Shown here: one piece after another, positions 1-10,714 of the stretch | Layout: the number at the start of each line of letters is the position of its first letter | Numbering within the stretch: the stretch's first letter is position 1 | Origin: Zanthoxylum bungeanum | Taxonomy: Eukaryota > Streptophyta > Magnoliopsida > Sapindales > Rutaceae | Direction of reading: 5' to 3' | Assembly: GCA_019454045.1 (NCBI GenBank) | Contig: SKCR01049654.1 | Coordinates: 434,001 to 498,000 of the forward strand | Length of the DNA: 64,000 nt | Notes under the pieces: generated by a model | The model's input: the letters and a program-made list of their open reading frames with translations, nothing else | Told to the model about the DNA's origin: nothing | The model's database searches: none | Translations under genes and position numbers: made by a program

Positions 1-1440
1 ACCGCCCCCCTGATGGAATCCAAAGAAACATCCTTGTTCTTTGGATCCTTTTCAGATGATTCATTTGGGTCCGAAGGTAATGGACAGGCCACTTCAGATT
101 CTTTCTTAGATGTTCCAACCAAATTCAAGCGAAGCACTTTTGCCTGTGAATGCTTCATAACCACTATGTTGCATTGCAACTCCTCCATGCAGCGCTTTTC
201 TTCATGTTTAAGCTGTCTGTGAAGTAAAAGTAAATAAATACAGACAGAAGTTCCATAAATAATAGCTAACAACTACTCGCAATAATCCATAATACTATAG
301 TTAAAATGCTACATCTGAATGTATTCAATAATAACAAAAGGAAATTGGTATACTACTTGTCTAATACAACCCAACTGGCGTGAACCTTTTTGGCCTCTGC
401 AGCCACTGCTCCACAGGGTGATCCCGAAACAATTTTAATCTTGAAATTAATCTGCAAAACAAAATCAGTATTGAAGAACAGAATCGGCAATCTGAAAGCA
501 GGTACAACATGTAAAATAAATAATCACATCACAGAGCATACCTTGTTTGGATCGTAAACATCATGAAGCTGAAGGATCATCTGCGAGCAGGAATCTGTAA
601 TATCACACCTCTGCTCCGAACTTGTTCCTGAATGAGACTTCTTGTGACCATTGGCACAGTCACCAGCAAATCTTGGGAAAACCCAAAATCTTCTACCTAA
701 AGAATAGCAGAAAAGGAACAATTTTTAGCAACATATTTACCACATCAGGAACAAAAACTAAAGTTTTTTTTTTTCAAAACCTTAACTACAGTTTGATTAT
801 TTCACAATGAAAGGTCCTATAGGCCAGAGATACAAAACAGTTTCAGGGTGGAAAGGATCTAGGATTTGTATGCCCACCCCATCAATTGAAAAAATTACAA
901 AATAAGCACACACATATCAGACCCAACTATCCGAAACATAAAACCGCAGAGCAGAAATTACTCTTTACCAAATAAAAGATTCCAGTTTTCAGAAATGCAA
1001 CTGTAACAAAATTGACTAGCAGGATGATTAGAGAGTTTTAAAGAAGTTTGACATCAGGATAAGGCCATTTTTAATTGGAATATTGCTTAGACGCTTTGAA
1101 ATCAGGTCAAATAGAATATGATGATAACAAATGCATGAACAATGTCAAAATGACACAATCAAAGCATCAAAAACAACATCATTAACTGTTCTTCACTCAA
1201 ACGTTAAGAAAGAAAGTAACGAGAAATCAACAAGAGGCGAGAAAAATAGTTACCAGAACCATGTGAAGGGACGACCACAAGCAGAGAAATGCAAACCCCA
1301 GGCTGAACAACATGAGTCAGAGCCCAAACAAGGGCAGTCTTAGGAATCTCCTTTGATGCCTTAACAGCAACAACCACCTTCTCAGCCACATCGGAACTAC
1401 CTTTCTCCTGCTTCCCTTGTTTCACTTTGACTTGACTCAT
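1..1440 (-). CDS. Inactive receptor-like kinase, SELMODRAFT_444075 type, N-terminal exons (gene continues off left edge)
   Basis: Four exons on the minus strand can be placed by reading frame and splice sites: 1440-1254, 696-542, 451-357 and 216 to beyond 1. Each internal boundary has GT and AG in the right places and phases 1, 0 and 2 are kept across the joins. The start ATG at 1440-1438 opens a protein beginning MSQVKVKQGKQEK, followed by VVVAVKASKEIPKTALVWAL, the start of a universal-stress-protein-like (adenine nucleotide alpha hydrolase-like) domain of about 120 residues. Later exons encode FPRFAGDCANGHKKSHSG, SPCGAVAAEAKK and HEEKRCMEELQCNIVVMK, all typical of this plant family, in which a Usp-like domain precedes a kinase domain usually lacking catalytic residues. 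The kinase domain would lie left of the window. Family knowledge suggests a cytosolic or membrane-associated signalling role with unknown partners. No stop or frameshift is seen, so this is probably a live host gene. Confidence 0.9.
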
Positions 1441-2170
1441 CTTTTCCTTAATAAAATTCAGTTCTCAATAGCCACCATCCCACCAATGTGATTGAAAGAA
1501 CATATATTGCATGCTTAATCGTTCCATTCCAGCAATTGAATGACAACAGAACAGAGAGATATATGATTTACTATATAAATATTGTAGCTCTTTTGTGTTG
1601 CTGGATTAGACTGTTGAATTAATAATCTTTAACTAGCAAAACAACTCATCTGGCTCTATTAAGCCTCAAAATCAAACCACTGCTTAGAACCCACAACCAG
1701 ATTTAGGCCTGCAAAAGTTGTTTTTTGAAAAAAAAAAAAAAAAAAACCAAATCAGGATCAGTATTCCAACATTGAATGTAAAAACCATCAAAGCAAACTC
1801 TGTTTGGTTGCCTAGAAACTGCAAGAAAATATTTCTCAAACCCAACTAAATATCATCTTTCTACGTTTAATTTTTTCTCAACAGATAAAACAAAAGAATA
1901 TACACGCACACGAATATAATAATAATAATATATTATTATTATTATTATTACGATTATTTTACCAGCTAAGCTTTTCTTCGAACACCTCAACGACTCAAAA
2001 ATAAAATGTTTAAAACTGTAAGCACGGAACCAAACAAAAAAAAAAACCCAGAAATTGATGAGCACAAAAACCATGTTTCCAAAGTCCAAATCTTTTGATG
2101 CGAAGGGCTTATTAGTTATTACAGTAACAACCTTGCTGGAGTTTTTGTCTTAGTGTCGTGTTTGGAGATG
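1441..2170 (-). promoter_or_regulatory. 5' UTR and promoter region of the kinase gene
   Basis: This stretch lies directly upstream of the kinase start codon on the minus strand. It is AT-rich and holds an A run near 1730-1746, an AAT/TTA microsatellite with a near-palindromic AATAAT...ATTATT core at about 1916-1951, and a T run near 2190. It probably holds the 5' UTR, perhaps with a UTR intron, and the core promoter. No TATA box or transcription start can be fixed by eye. Confidence 0.45.
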
Positions 2171-3056
2171 ATAGAAATCTACAAAGTGTTTTTTTTTTTT
2201 TTTTGACGTGTTGTTTTTATTTGTGGGTAAGACTGTTTGAGTTGGAGGGATGAAGACGATTTATTTATTTGTTTGTTTACTTTATATTATTTTTATTATT
2301 ATTATCATGATTATTATTTGTAAAAGGCGACAAGAGAGTAAATGTGAGAATGGGACATATGAAACTTTTTCATTATTAGAAGTTTGATTATCATCCTTAA
2401 TTTGGTTTTGACTTTAAAAATTAAATATGTAATTAAATAGATATTATATATAATTAATGTAACACATCCCATGAATTATAGAAGTAAAAATAAAACAGTA
2501 AGTATTCATGATGAGTGTGGTGGGATAATGCTATACTTTAAAATAATAATAATAATAATAATAGAGATTCAAATAATACTTACAAATATTGTGTGTAACG
2601 TGAATGAATTAGTTTTATTAACTGCATTTTATTTTTATAACGTAATGAAAAAAATTATTTTCTCACTGTTCATGTGAACAAATTTCAAATCCGAGTCCTT
2701 ATATTTATTATTGATATAAATATATAAATAATAAATTTTGTCTTGTTTGTTGTTCAAATACATGTTCCATTTCAAATTTAAGAAAAAACAGTATAAACTA
2801 CAAAGAAATAATCTCTGAGTAAAAACTCTATGAAAATAATTAAAATGACACTTTTTTTTTTTTTTGTTAAATGTTATGTAGTTGTCGGGGCTTAGTTCTA
2901 CTAAAGCTCTCGCTCTAATAGTGTGGAGTCTTGAAAATAAGAGTGAATATAGGTTCGGGATATTAAGTGGGATATATTCTAGGAGTGATATCAAGAATAT
3001 AGATCCACTCAATGTTGAGTTGGATCTTTAAGTAAACCTCGAAAAATATAGTTTAG
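2171..3056. other. AT-rich spacer between the kinase gene and element A
   Basis: Low-complexity, AT-rich DNA with short AAT repeats (2541-2562) and T/A runs. A minus-strand frame of 125 codons at 2635-3012 has AT-driven composition and matches no family I know. The last five bases before element A are TTTAG, the left target-site copy. Confidence 0.5.
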
Positions 3057-3696
3057 TGTACGGGTCAAATTTGGTTAATGGGTAATTTTGACATCTTTTG
3101 CTTCAGGTCCACTACTGAATACACCCCCGAAGCCTCCTAACCAAACCCCAAAGACATAATGTAGGCCCAGGCCCAATGAGCACCAACACCCATAACCGAT
3201 GGGCCATCCAAAGGCCAGCCTACGTAACACCAAAAATTCATTAACACCATACATAAACCAATCCGTTCCAGCCTACAACGGGCAAAAAACAACATTAATT
3301 CCTCATGCAGTCGACCCAACGGACGAGCAGTCAAAGAAGCAATAAAGGCGCATGTTACTAGAGCATGTATATATAGGCAACAAGGCTCCAGGAGGAGGGG
3401 CATTCAACTTCTAGCTCTCCTACTCACAACTTTAGAACACTCTCACTCAAGCTCATAACATCTACTACCTACCGCCCTCACGGCAGCCCACGGGGATCAA
3501 GGTAACATCTGACCTTGTCTCTCCCTCTACAGATTCTTTTACGTCCCTCACTGACTTGGGCGTCGGAGTGCCTACGGTATCCACCACACCGGTGGGTAGA
3601 CCTTCCCCGCTCACTCTACCTTATTTGTTTTGCAGAATCGCCAGTGCCCCTCACAAAATCTCGATTGTAGACCTCGAGTGAAAGTCATCGTCTACA
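3057..3696 (+). repeat. Element A 5' LTR
   Basis: 640 bp, TG...CA ends, matched by the copy at 19929-20568. It holds a TATA-like box near 3368, an AAG|GTAAC donor-like site at 3502, a CACCGGTG palindrome near 3587-3594 and a TTTTGCAG acceptor-like site ending at 3635. The last three recur in the LTRs of A' (the palindrome has one change in its 3' LTR). Confidence 0.95.
3368..3375 (+). promoter_or_regulatory. TATA-like box of element A 5' LTR
   Basis: TATATATA followed by AGGCAAC, at a position expected for the U3 promoter in a 640-bp LTR. The same box is kept in the 3' LTR near 20240. Confidence 0.55.
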
Positions 3697-3699
3697 GTT

Positions 3700-3717
3700 T
3701 GGCGCCCACCGTGGGGC
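3700..3717 (+). other. Element A primer binding site (tRNA-Lys-like)
   Basis: TGGCGCCCACCGTGGGGC lies three bases after the 5' LTR. From memory it is the complement of the 3' end of plant tRNA-Lys(CUU), including the CCA tail. That tRNA identity should be checked against a tRNA set. Confidence 0.7.
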
Positions 3718-3779
3718 CCTAGCGATCCATAACAAACAAAGTTCTCACCTCGGCAAACGACGAACTCGCAATTATCAAC

Positions 3780-4640
3780 ATGGCTTCGGGCAGCGAGCCT
3801 ACAGATTCAATAGCTAATCAGTTGGCCATGCTTCAAGAACGCCTACGCATATTAGAAGAGGAGAATTCAGCCATGAAAAGTACCAATGACGACCTCCAAA
3901 GACAGCTGGAACACCTTTCCTCCACGCGAGGCCGAGCGGAATCAATGAATCCCCATGAAACCTTAGGCCACCAGCCTAATTCGACGCAAGCTCCGGATGT
4001 TGAAAGAACCGAAGGCCCCCGACGTGAAGATCGTCCAATCGGACACGGAAGTAACCAACAAGACCACCCGTCCGAAACAATGACAGCCACGATAATACGC
4101 AAGGAAATGGAGGAATTCAAGGAAGCAATTTTGTCTAGCTTACCTGGAGCCAAGCTACCTTTGAGGAAGAGTAGGGCATGAACCTTGACAGATACTCCAT
4201 TCGACGAATGGATCAACTCGGTCGAACTCCCACAGAAGTTTAGCCCTACAGAAATGAAATTATACGACGGATCAACCGACCCCGATGACCACATAATCCA
4301 CTACAAGTACAAAATGATGTCCACATGCATTTCTCCACACCAAAGAGAGGCAGGGATGTGTAGAGGGTTTGGAGAAACGTTGGCCGGTCCAGCCCTCACG
4401 TGGTTAATAAATTTTCCATATCGGTCGATCGGATCCTACAAAGAATTGGCAGACAAGTTCGTAGGACACTTCGCTAGTTCGTGCAAGTTCGAAAAGACCA
4501 CAGACGACCTCAATTTGATTCAATAGCGGAAGGGAGAGTCACTTCGAAGCTACATCTCATGTTTCAACAAATAGAGAATAGTTATCCCAGACCTCCACCA
4601 ACCGACAACGATAGAAGCATTCCGGAATGGGTTGTTGGCA
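3780..4640 (+). pseudogene. Element A gag, N-terminal part (interrupted by A')
   Basis: The frame opens at ATG 3780 with MASGSEPTDSIANQLAMLQE, a leucine-rich coiled-coil start typical of Tat gag. A stop at 4179 and another near 4524 break it; between them the Gag core reads KLYDGSTDPDDHIIHYKYKM and GETLAGPALTWLINFPY, matching the gag of A' closely. The coding sequence runs to FRNGLLADS, where the A' target site GATAG (4641-4645) begins, and resumes at 10133 after the insertion. Gag forms the particle that packages element RNA. The stops make it nonfunctional. Confidence 0.88.
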
Positions 4641-4645
4641 GATAG

Positions 4646-5255
4646 TGTACGGGCCAAATTTGGGCCCAAGGGTAAAATTGACATTTTACCCAAGGGCCAA
4701 CCACCAAGCCCGAAACCCATTAGTAAGTCCGGCCTAAAGCAAAATATCAAACCAAGAGGCCTCATGGGCCCAAGCCCATTGTCATCAAGAGAAAACCTAA
4801 ACTCTTAAACATCATCATAAAGTCGACAGTTTCTAGAGATAAACAACAATCATAAAGTCGTCAGTTACCAGACATAAACCATCCATTAAGTCGCCAGTTA
4901 CAATGACTCCAACGGGCATAAGAGAGACCCCACATCAGAGGGCCTATAAAAGAGAAGAGCCAAGGCATAAAGAGGGGATCCAACATCACACAACACAACT
5001 CTCTGTCACCAGAGCTCTCATAACCGCCAACCTATAGCCCTCACGGCGGCTCACAGATATCAAGGTAACCCCGAACCTTGCTCCTCTATTATTTATAGCT
5101 CGTCTTCACTACTGACTTGAGCTTCGGAGTGCCCCCGGCACCCACCACACCGGTGGGTAGTACTCCCGCTCACTCAACCTCTATTTTGCAGGATCGCTAG
5201 TGCCCCTCCCTACAAATTCTCGATTGTAGACCTCGGGCAAAATCCAACGTCCACA
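4646..5255 (+). repeat. Element A' 5' LTR
   Basis: 610 bp, paired with the 608-bp copy at 9525-10132 with roughly 95% identity by eye. It carries TATAAAA at 4945, a donor-like AAG|GTAAC at 5065 and an acceptor-like TTTTGCAG ending at 5191. Confidence 0.95.
4945..4951 (+). promoter_or_regulatory. TATA box of A' 5' LTR
   Basis: GCCTATAAAAGAG in the U3 part of the LTR, identical in the 3' LTR near 9822. Confidence 0.65.
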
Positions 5256-5258
5256 ATT

Positions 5259-5276
5259 TGGTGCCCACCGTGGGGC
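5259..5276 (+). other. Element A' primer binding site
   Basis: TGGTGCCCACCGTGGGGC, three bases after the LTR, differs from the site of element A by one base (C to T at the fourth position). The same tRNA-Lys-like primer is implied. Confidence 0.65.
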
Positions 5277-5336
5277 CTTAGCGATTCATAGCAGATAAAG
5301 ATCTCTCAGTCTATGGTTCCTAAAACACAGCCAACC

Positions 5337-6383
5337 ATGGCTTCTAGCAGTGAGCAGACATCAGATCCTATGACTACGCATCTGATCATACTCCAAGAAC
5401 GATTACGCGCCTTAGAAGAAGAGAGTTAAGCCATGCGAAGCTCCAATATAACCCTCCAGAAGAAACTGGAGCAAATCTCTTCAACCTCCCAACAACCTGA
5501 TTCTCTAGACCATCCCATCAATCCTACAATCCCCACCAATCTCCTGGGGGCATTCAACAATGTGGCAAGCGAGAATCCGCCATTGGACAATAATCTACCA
5601 AATCAAGAAAGAAGTCGACATATCTCCCCAACCGACCAAGCACGACAAGTTGCCTCCACCATGCGTAAGGAAATGAAAGAGTTCAAAGATGCAATTCTCT
5701 CCAGCCTACCTAGTGTCAGACTACCACTGAGAAAAATCCGAGCTGACACAATCTCAGATACACCATTTTTGGAGACCATCACTTCCATTAAGCTACCAAG
5801 GAAGTTCAGTCCTCCAGATATGAAGATGTATGATGGATCAACTGACCCAGATGACCATGTTGTCTATTACAAATACAAGATGTTATCAACGGGTTTGGCT
5901 CCTCATCAATGGGAAGCTGGTATGTGCAGAGGATTTGGAGAAATATTAGATGGTCTTGCCCTCACCTGGTTTATCAATCTCCCATACAGATCCATCGAGT
6001 CTTACCAACATCTAGTAGATAAATTTGTGGAGCATTTCACAAGTTCTTGCAAGCTTGAGAAGACCACCAATGACCTTAATGCCACACAAAAACAGAGAGA
6101 TGAGTCCTTGCGAAACTACGTGGCTCGCTTCAATAAAGAGAGTATAACAATCTCAGATCTCTATCAGCCTACTGCAGTGGAAGCATTTATAAATGGATTA
6201 CTTTCAGAAAGTAAACTCTACAAAAAGCTCACTAAATTTCGATGCTACACTATGGATCAAGCCATGACTCGAGCCCACATTGAGATTAGGTGGGAGGAAG
6301 ATAAGAGGAACAATAAGAGAAGAAGCTCCACCAACCATGACAATGAAAGAAGTTTGAATTCTCCCAAGCGACATAATAAATGA
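5337..6383 (+). pseudogene. Element A' gag (one internal stop)
   Basis: ATG at 5337 opens MASSSEQTSDPMTTHL. A TAA at 5427-5429 breaks the frame, which then continues uninterrupted for 316 codons from ATG 5433 to 6383. The Gag core includes KMYDGSTDPDDHVVYYKYKM, GLALTWFINLPYRSIESYQ and FVEHFTSSCKLEKTTNDLN. It matches the gag of element A along its length, including the INGLLSESKLYKKLTK stretch that spans the insertion site of A' in A. It ends in a basic tail (KRNNKRRSS, SPKRHNK) with no zinc knuckle, whereas A has CEFHRDYGHTTADC further on. It therefore looks like a Gag truncated before the nucleocapsid-like part. Apart from one stop it is the best preserved gag in the window. Confidence 0.9.
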
Positions 6384-7060
6384 TGTGCTAGTAATACTTC
6401 TCAATAAGATATCACCTGATGTAATTAGACAAAAAAAAAGGGCCAGAAGCCACCTATTGTTGCTTTGGGGACATCATAGCTTCCCAAACAAGTATTCATT
6501 GGTAATTTTAAAAGAAAATGACCTTCACAAAAGTACAACTTAGAGAGAAACCCATTTGCTCCAATCGACCACATAAAAAATCATCAGACCCAATCGATAT
6601 ACTTCTTCCATTTGACATGAGAATACCTTCATATTCTTCCAGCATACCAACCGACTAAGAAGTATTCTCTAGTAATGTCATCCACTCCAGACTACATGGA
6701 AAGATTATCATATTCTCCATACGATAAAGTGGATGGCCATCTGGCTACATAGAAGAATTGTTATCATTTCCATACGACATTGAAGGACTCACCACATTCA
6801 GAAGACTGAAAGGATTTTCATCTCCTCCATATGACATGCATGGATTGCCTTCAACTCCATACTACATGGTTAGATAGTCGTCTCTTTCAGGTGAAATGAG
6901 AAGATAATTATATTCTTCGTATTACATGAATGAATTGTCATCGACTCTAGACTCCATTCGACCATAGTCTCATGGACTATCATCAGGAACAAGACGCGTC
7001 CCTTCAGTGGAACCATTTTTCCTACCATTCACCCCATATGATGAAGAGATATACTTGGCA
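6384..7060 (+). other. Non-coding interior of A' after gag
   Basis: No long frame. It holds loosely repeated phrases such as CCATACGACAT and TCATCTCCTCCATA spaced some tens of bases apart, a degenerate array leading into the clearer repeats downstream. No pol similarity in any frame. Confidence 0.6.
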
Positions 7061-7720
7061 TGAGGAATATGTCTCAGTCAACAATACCTGAATGAAGACT
7101 TTGCGTGGATATCCTAGTCGACAATACATGCTTGGAGACTAGGCGTGATGAGGATGTCAAAATGGATTATACTCTAATGAAGACTTGGCGTGGACATCCC
7201 AGTTGACATTACCAGGTATGGCTTGCACTTTTTATAGTTGACATTACAATTTATAGTTTGGGACTTGTTATGGGTGTCCCAGTCGACATTACAACATATA
7301 GTTTGATAATTGTTATGGATGTCCCAGTCGACATTACAACATATAGCTTGGTAATTGTTATTGGTGTCTCAGTCGACAATACAATATGTGGCTTGGCACT
7401 TGTTGAGTATCCCACTCGACACTACATGTATGGAGAATTGGTATTAGGATATCCCACTCGACACTACATGTATGGGGTGATAATATCCCAGTCGACATTA
7501 CTAGACTTGGCAAGGATATCCCACTCGACACTACATGTATGAAGACTCAGCATGAGGAAGATGTCCCATTCGACACTACACGTGTGAAGCTTGGCACTTG
7601 TAATGATCTCATTCGACACTACACGTGTGAAGCTTGGCATTTGTTAAGAATCTCAGTCGACACTACCATATGAAGCATGGCGCTCGTTAAAGATCTCATT
7701 CGACACTACATATATGGTCT
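7061..7720 (+). repeat. Irregular short tandem repeats in A' (GTCGACATTAC family)
   Basis: Phrases of the form CCCAGTCGACATTAC or CCCACTCGACACTAC followed by ATATGGCTTGGC recur every 40-60 bases. Spacing is irregular and copies are diverged. Short frames here (for example 7258-7542) are translated repeats, not genes. Confidence 0.75.
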
Positions 7721-8060
7721 TGTAGAATGAGGAATGAAAACCCTCACTAACCTTTATCAGGTCTTGTAGAATAAGGATTGTAGAATGAGGAATGCAACCC
7801 CCATTGACCTCTGTCATGTCTTGTAGAATGAGGAATGAGAACCCTCATGGACCTTCATCATGTTCATTCGACCGTAGTCTCATTGTCTTCAGGCGACATG
7901 GTCTCAGACTACAAGTCCTGTAGAATGAGGAATTATACCCTCATTGAACTTTGTCAGGTCTTGTAGAATGAGGAATGAGAACCCTCATTGACCTTCTTCA
8001 GGTCTAGTAGAGTGAGAAGTGATGACATTCTTGGACATTTATCAAGTCCATTCGACATGT
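7721..8060 (+). repeat. Short tandem repeats in A' (GTAGAATGAGGAATG family)
   Basis: The unit GTCTTGTAGAATGAGGAATG plus ACCCTCATTGACCTT recurs about five times with diverged spacers. It is a distinct repeat family from those on either side. Confidence 0.7.
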
Positions 8061-8189
8061 CCATACGACCGTAGTCATGGACCCTCATCAGGAGAATGTG
8101 TGATGACCTTCATAGACCTTCACCAAGTTTAGTATTATGATAAGGAAGACTCTTGGACCTTCTTTAGGTCTGTAGAGTGAAGACTTCAT

Positions 8190-9400
8190 AGACCTTTATC
8201 TGGTCCAAAAGATATTGAAGACTCCACTGGTTCTTCTACCCGTAGTATGGGGCTTATCTTGACCTTCATCTGGTTCAGTCGACTGGGGACATCCCCCATG
8301 GACTCATGTCGAGTCAAATGAAGACATAGACTTCCTACAGTCCATACGGCATGTCGAGTGAAAGTAACTCCTGAACCTTCATCTGGTTTAGTCGACCGGG
8401 GACATCCCCCATGGACTCATGTCGAGTCAAATGAAGACATAGAATTCCTACAGTCCATACGGCATGTCGAGTGAAAGTAACTCCTGAACCTTCATCTGGT
8501 TCAGTCGACCGGGGATATCCCCCATGGACTCATGTCTAGTCAAATGAAGACATAGACTTCCTACAGTCCATACAGCATGTCGAGTGAAAGTAACTCCTGA
8601 ACCTTCATCTGGTTCAGTCGACCGGGGACATCCCCCATGGACTCATGTCGAGTCAAATGAAGACATATACTTCCTACAGTCCATACAACATGTCGAGTGA
8701 AAGTAACTCCTGAACCTTCATCTAGTTCAGTCGACCAGGGACATCCCTCATGGACTCATGTATAGTCAAATGAAGACATAGACTTCCTACAATCCATACA
8801 ACATGTCGAGTGAAAGTAACTCTTGAACCTTCATCTGATTCAGTCGACCGGGACATCCTCATGGACTCATGTCAAGTCAAATGAAGACATAGACTTCCTA
8901 CAGTCCATACAACATGTCGAGTGAAAGTAACTCCAGAACCTTCATCTGGTTCAGTCGACCGGGGACATCCCTCATGGACTCATGTCGAGTCAAATGAAAA
9001 CATAGACTTCCTACAGTCCATACGGCATGTCGAGTGAAAGTAACTCCTGAACCCTCATCTGGTTCAGTCGACCGGGGACATCCCCTATGGACTCTTGTCG
9101 AGTCAAATTTAGACATGGACTTCCCTCAGTCCATACGACATGTCGAGTGAAAGTAACTCCTGAACCCTCTTCCGGTTCAGTCGACTGGGGACATCCCCCA
9201 TGGACTCATGTCGAATCAAGTTGTAGACATATATTACACATGTCGTATGACATATATCCTGACCTTCATCTGGTTCAGTCGACTGGGTACTTCCCCAATG
9301 GCTCTTGTAGAGTCAAGTTCATGATCTTGACCTTCATCTAATTCATTCGACTGGACACATCCACGATGGATCATATAGAGTCAAGTTCATAACTTGACAT
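8190..9400 (+). repeat. 113-bp tandem array in A'
   Basis: The phrase GACTCATGTCGAGTC recurs at 8301, 8414, 8527, 8640, 8753, 8864, 8977, 9090 and 9203, a spacing of 113 bp with one 111-bp unit. Copies near the right end are more diverged. Arrays of this kind near the 3' end are known in Tat and Ogre elements and can seed satellites. Confidence 0.92.
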
Positions 9401-9524
9401 TCGTTTGGTTCAATCAATAGGCATCATCGACGCTCAGGTACACCTTCATCCTATATTCTCGAAACGCGCGTCAAATACTCTCTAAGCCAATGACTCATTG
9501 ACTTAAAGAGTAGATGATAAACTG

Positions 9525-10132
9525 TACGGGCAAATTTGGGCCCAAGGGTAAAATAGACATTTTACCTCTGGGCCAACCACCAAGACCGAAGCCCATTAGT
9601 AAGTCCGGCCCGAAAGCAAAATATCAAACCAAGAGGCCTCATGGGCCCAAGCCCATTGTCATCAAGAGAAAACCTAAACTCTTAAACATCATCATAAAGT
9701 CGACAGTTTCTAGAGATAAACAACAATCATAAAGTCGTCAGTTACTAGACATAAACCATCCATTAAGTCGCCAGTTACAATGACTCCGACGGGCATAAGA
9801 GAGACCCCACATCAGAGGGCCTATAAAAGAGAAGAGCCAAGGCATAAAGAGGGGATCCAACATCACACAACACAACTCTCTGTTAATAGAGCTCTCATAA
9901 CCACCAACTTATAGCCCTCACGGCGGCTCACAGGTATCAAGGTAACCCCGAACCTTGCTCCTCAATTATTTACATCTCGTCTTCACTACTGACTTGAGCG
10001 TCGGAGTGCCCCCGGCACCCACCACACCTGTGGGCAGTACTCCCGCTCACCCAACCTATGTTTGCAGGATCGCTAGTGCCCCATCCCTATAAATTCTCGA
10101 TTGTGGACCTCGGGCGAAATCCAGCGTCCACA
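9525..10132 (+). repeat. Element A' 3' LTR
   Basis: 608 bp, preceded by AGAGTAGATGATAAAC, which resembles the sequence just before the 3' LTR of A (AGAGTATGAGACAAAC) and probably holds a degenerate polypurine tract. Confidence 0.94.
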
Positions 10133-10714
10133 GATAGCAGCCTCTATAAGAAGTTAACAAAAAACCGATGTTAGTCCATGGATCAGGCATTGGCAAGAGC
10201 CAGAACGGAGATCAGATGGGAAGAGGGTATGAGGAATACAAGCAAGGAAAGTACTTCAAGTCTACAAGAGAGGAGAATGAGTCCGTCCAGACGACCAAAA
10301 TAATTTTATAAGAGGTCCCAACATACAATCGATCGAAGTACATACCGTTCGAGGGATTCCCGACCCTACGACAAGGCATCCAATCGTGGGCCAGTCCCCT
10401 ACGATAGAAGAGAAAGAACCCCCAATGTTGCGCCGAGACTCCCAGACTACAACTTCACTATTTCACCAAGGGAACTCGTTTCGGTCCTCAGGAAGATGGG
10501 GAGTGAAGTGAAGTGGCCAGCACGCTCCAAGGAAAGCTCCGGAAAGAAAGACACCAATAGATGGTGCGAATTCCACCGAGACTATGGGCACACGACAGCT
10601 GACTGCATAGCCCTAAGGTTGGAAGTCCTGGAACTTCTAAACAAAGGTCATTTGAAAGACCTGCTAACGGAGAAGGGAAAAGCTACTTTGGCCCGTTCCG
10701 AGAATGGAGAAGAA
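10133..10714 (+). pseudogene. Element A gag, C-terminal part with zinc-knuckle-like motif
   Basis: The frame resumes after A' with SLYKKLTK and DQALARARTEIRWEE, the same order as in A' gag. From 10496 the frame is open: CEFHRDYGHTTADCIALRLE is the divergent zinc-knuckle-like motif of Tat Gag, followed by the basic LLTEKGKATLAR region. At GAAGAA (10709-10714) the gag frame runs into the inverted block, so the codons after this point belong to reversed pol sequence and not to gag. Confidence 0.85.

Larger units (their letters stand above)
4646..10132 (+). mobile_element. Element A': gag-only, non-autonomous Tat-related LTR retrotransposon
   Basis: Direct repeats at 4646-5255 and 9525-10132 begin TGTACGGG and end GTCCACA. 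Both sides are flanked by GATAG (4641-4645 and 10133-10137), a perfect 5-bp target duplication, and the interrupted gag of A reads on across the site. The interior has a primer site, one gag gene and about 3.1 kb of non-coding DNA with tandem arrays. I see no protease, RT, RNase H or integrase. LTR ends, primer site and gag all resemble element A, so A' probably moved using enzymes of an A-like element. This fits the plant class of LTR elements with only a GAG domain (TR-GAG type). Confidence 0.93.

Noticed and set aside
2635..3012. 125-codon minus-strand frame near element A
   Set aside because: AT-rich, Leu/Ile/Tyr/Asn-dominated and without a recognisable domain. I cannot support it as a gene.
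8190..9400. Regular 113-bp array considered as a CRISPR-like array
   Set aside because: The whole unit is repeated, not short repeats with unique spacers, and the context is a plant LTR element.
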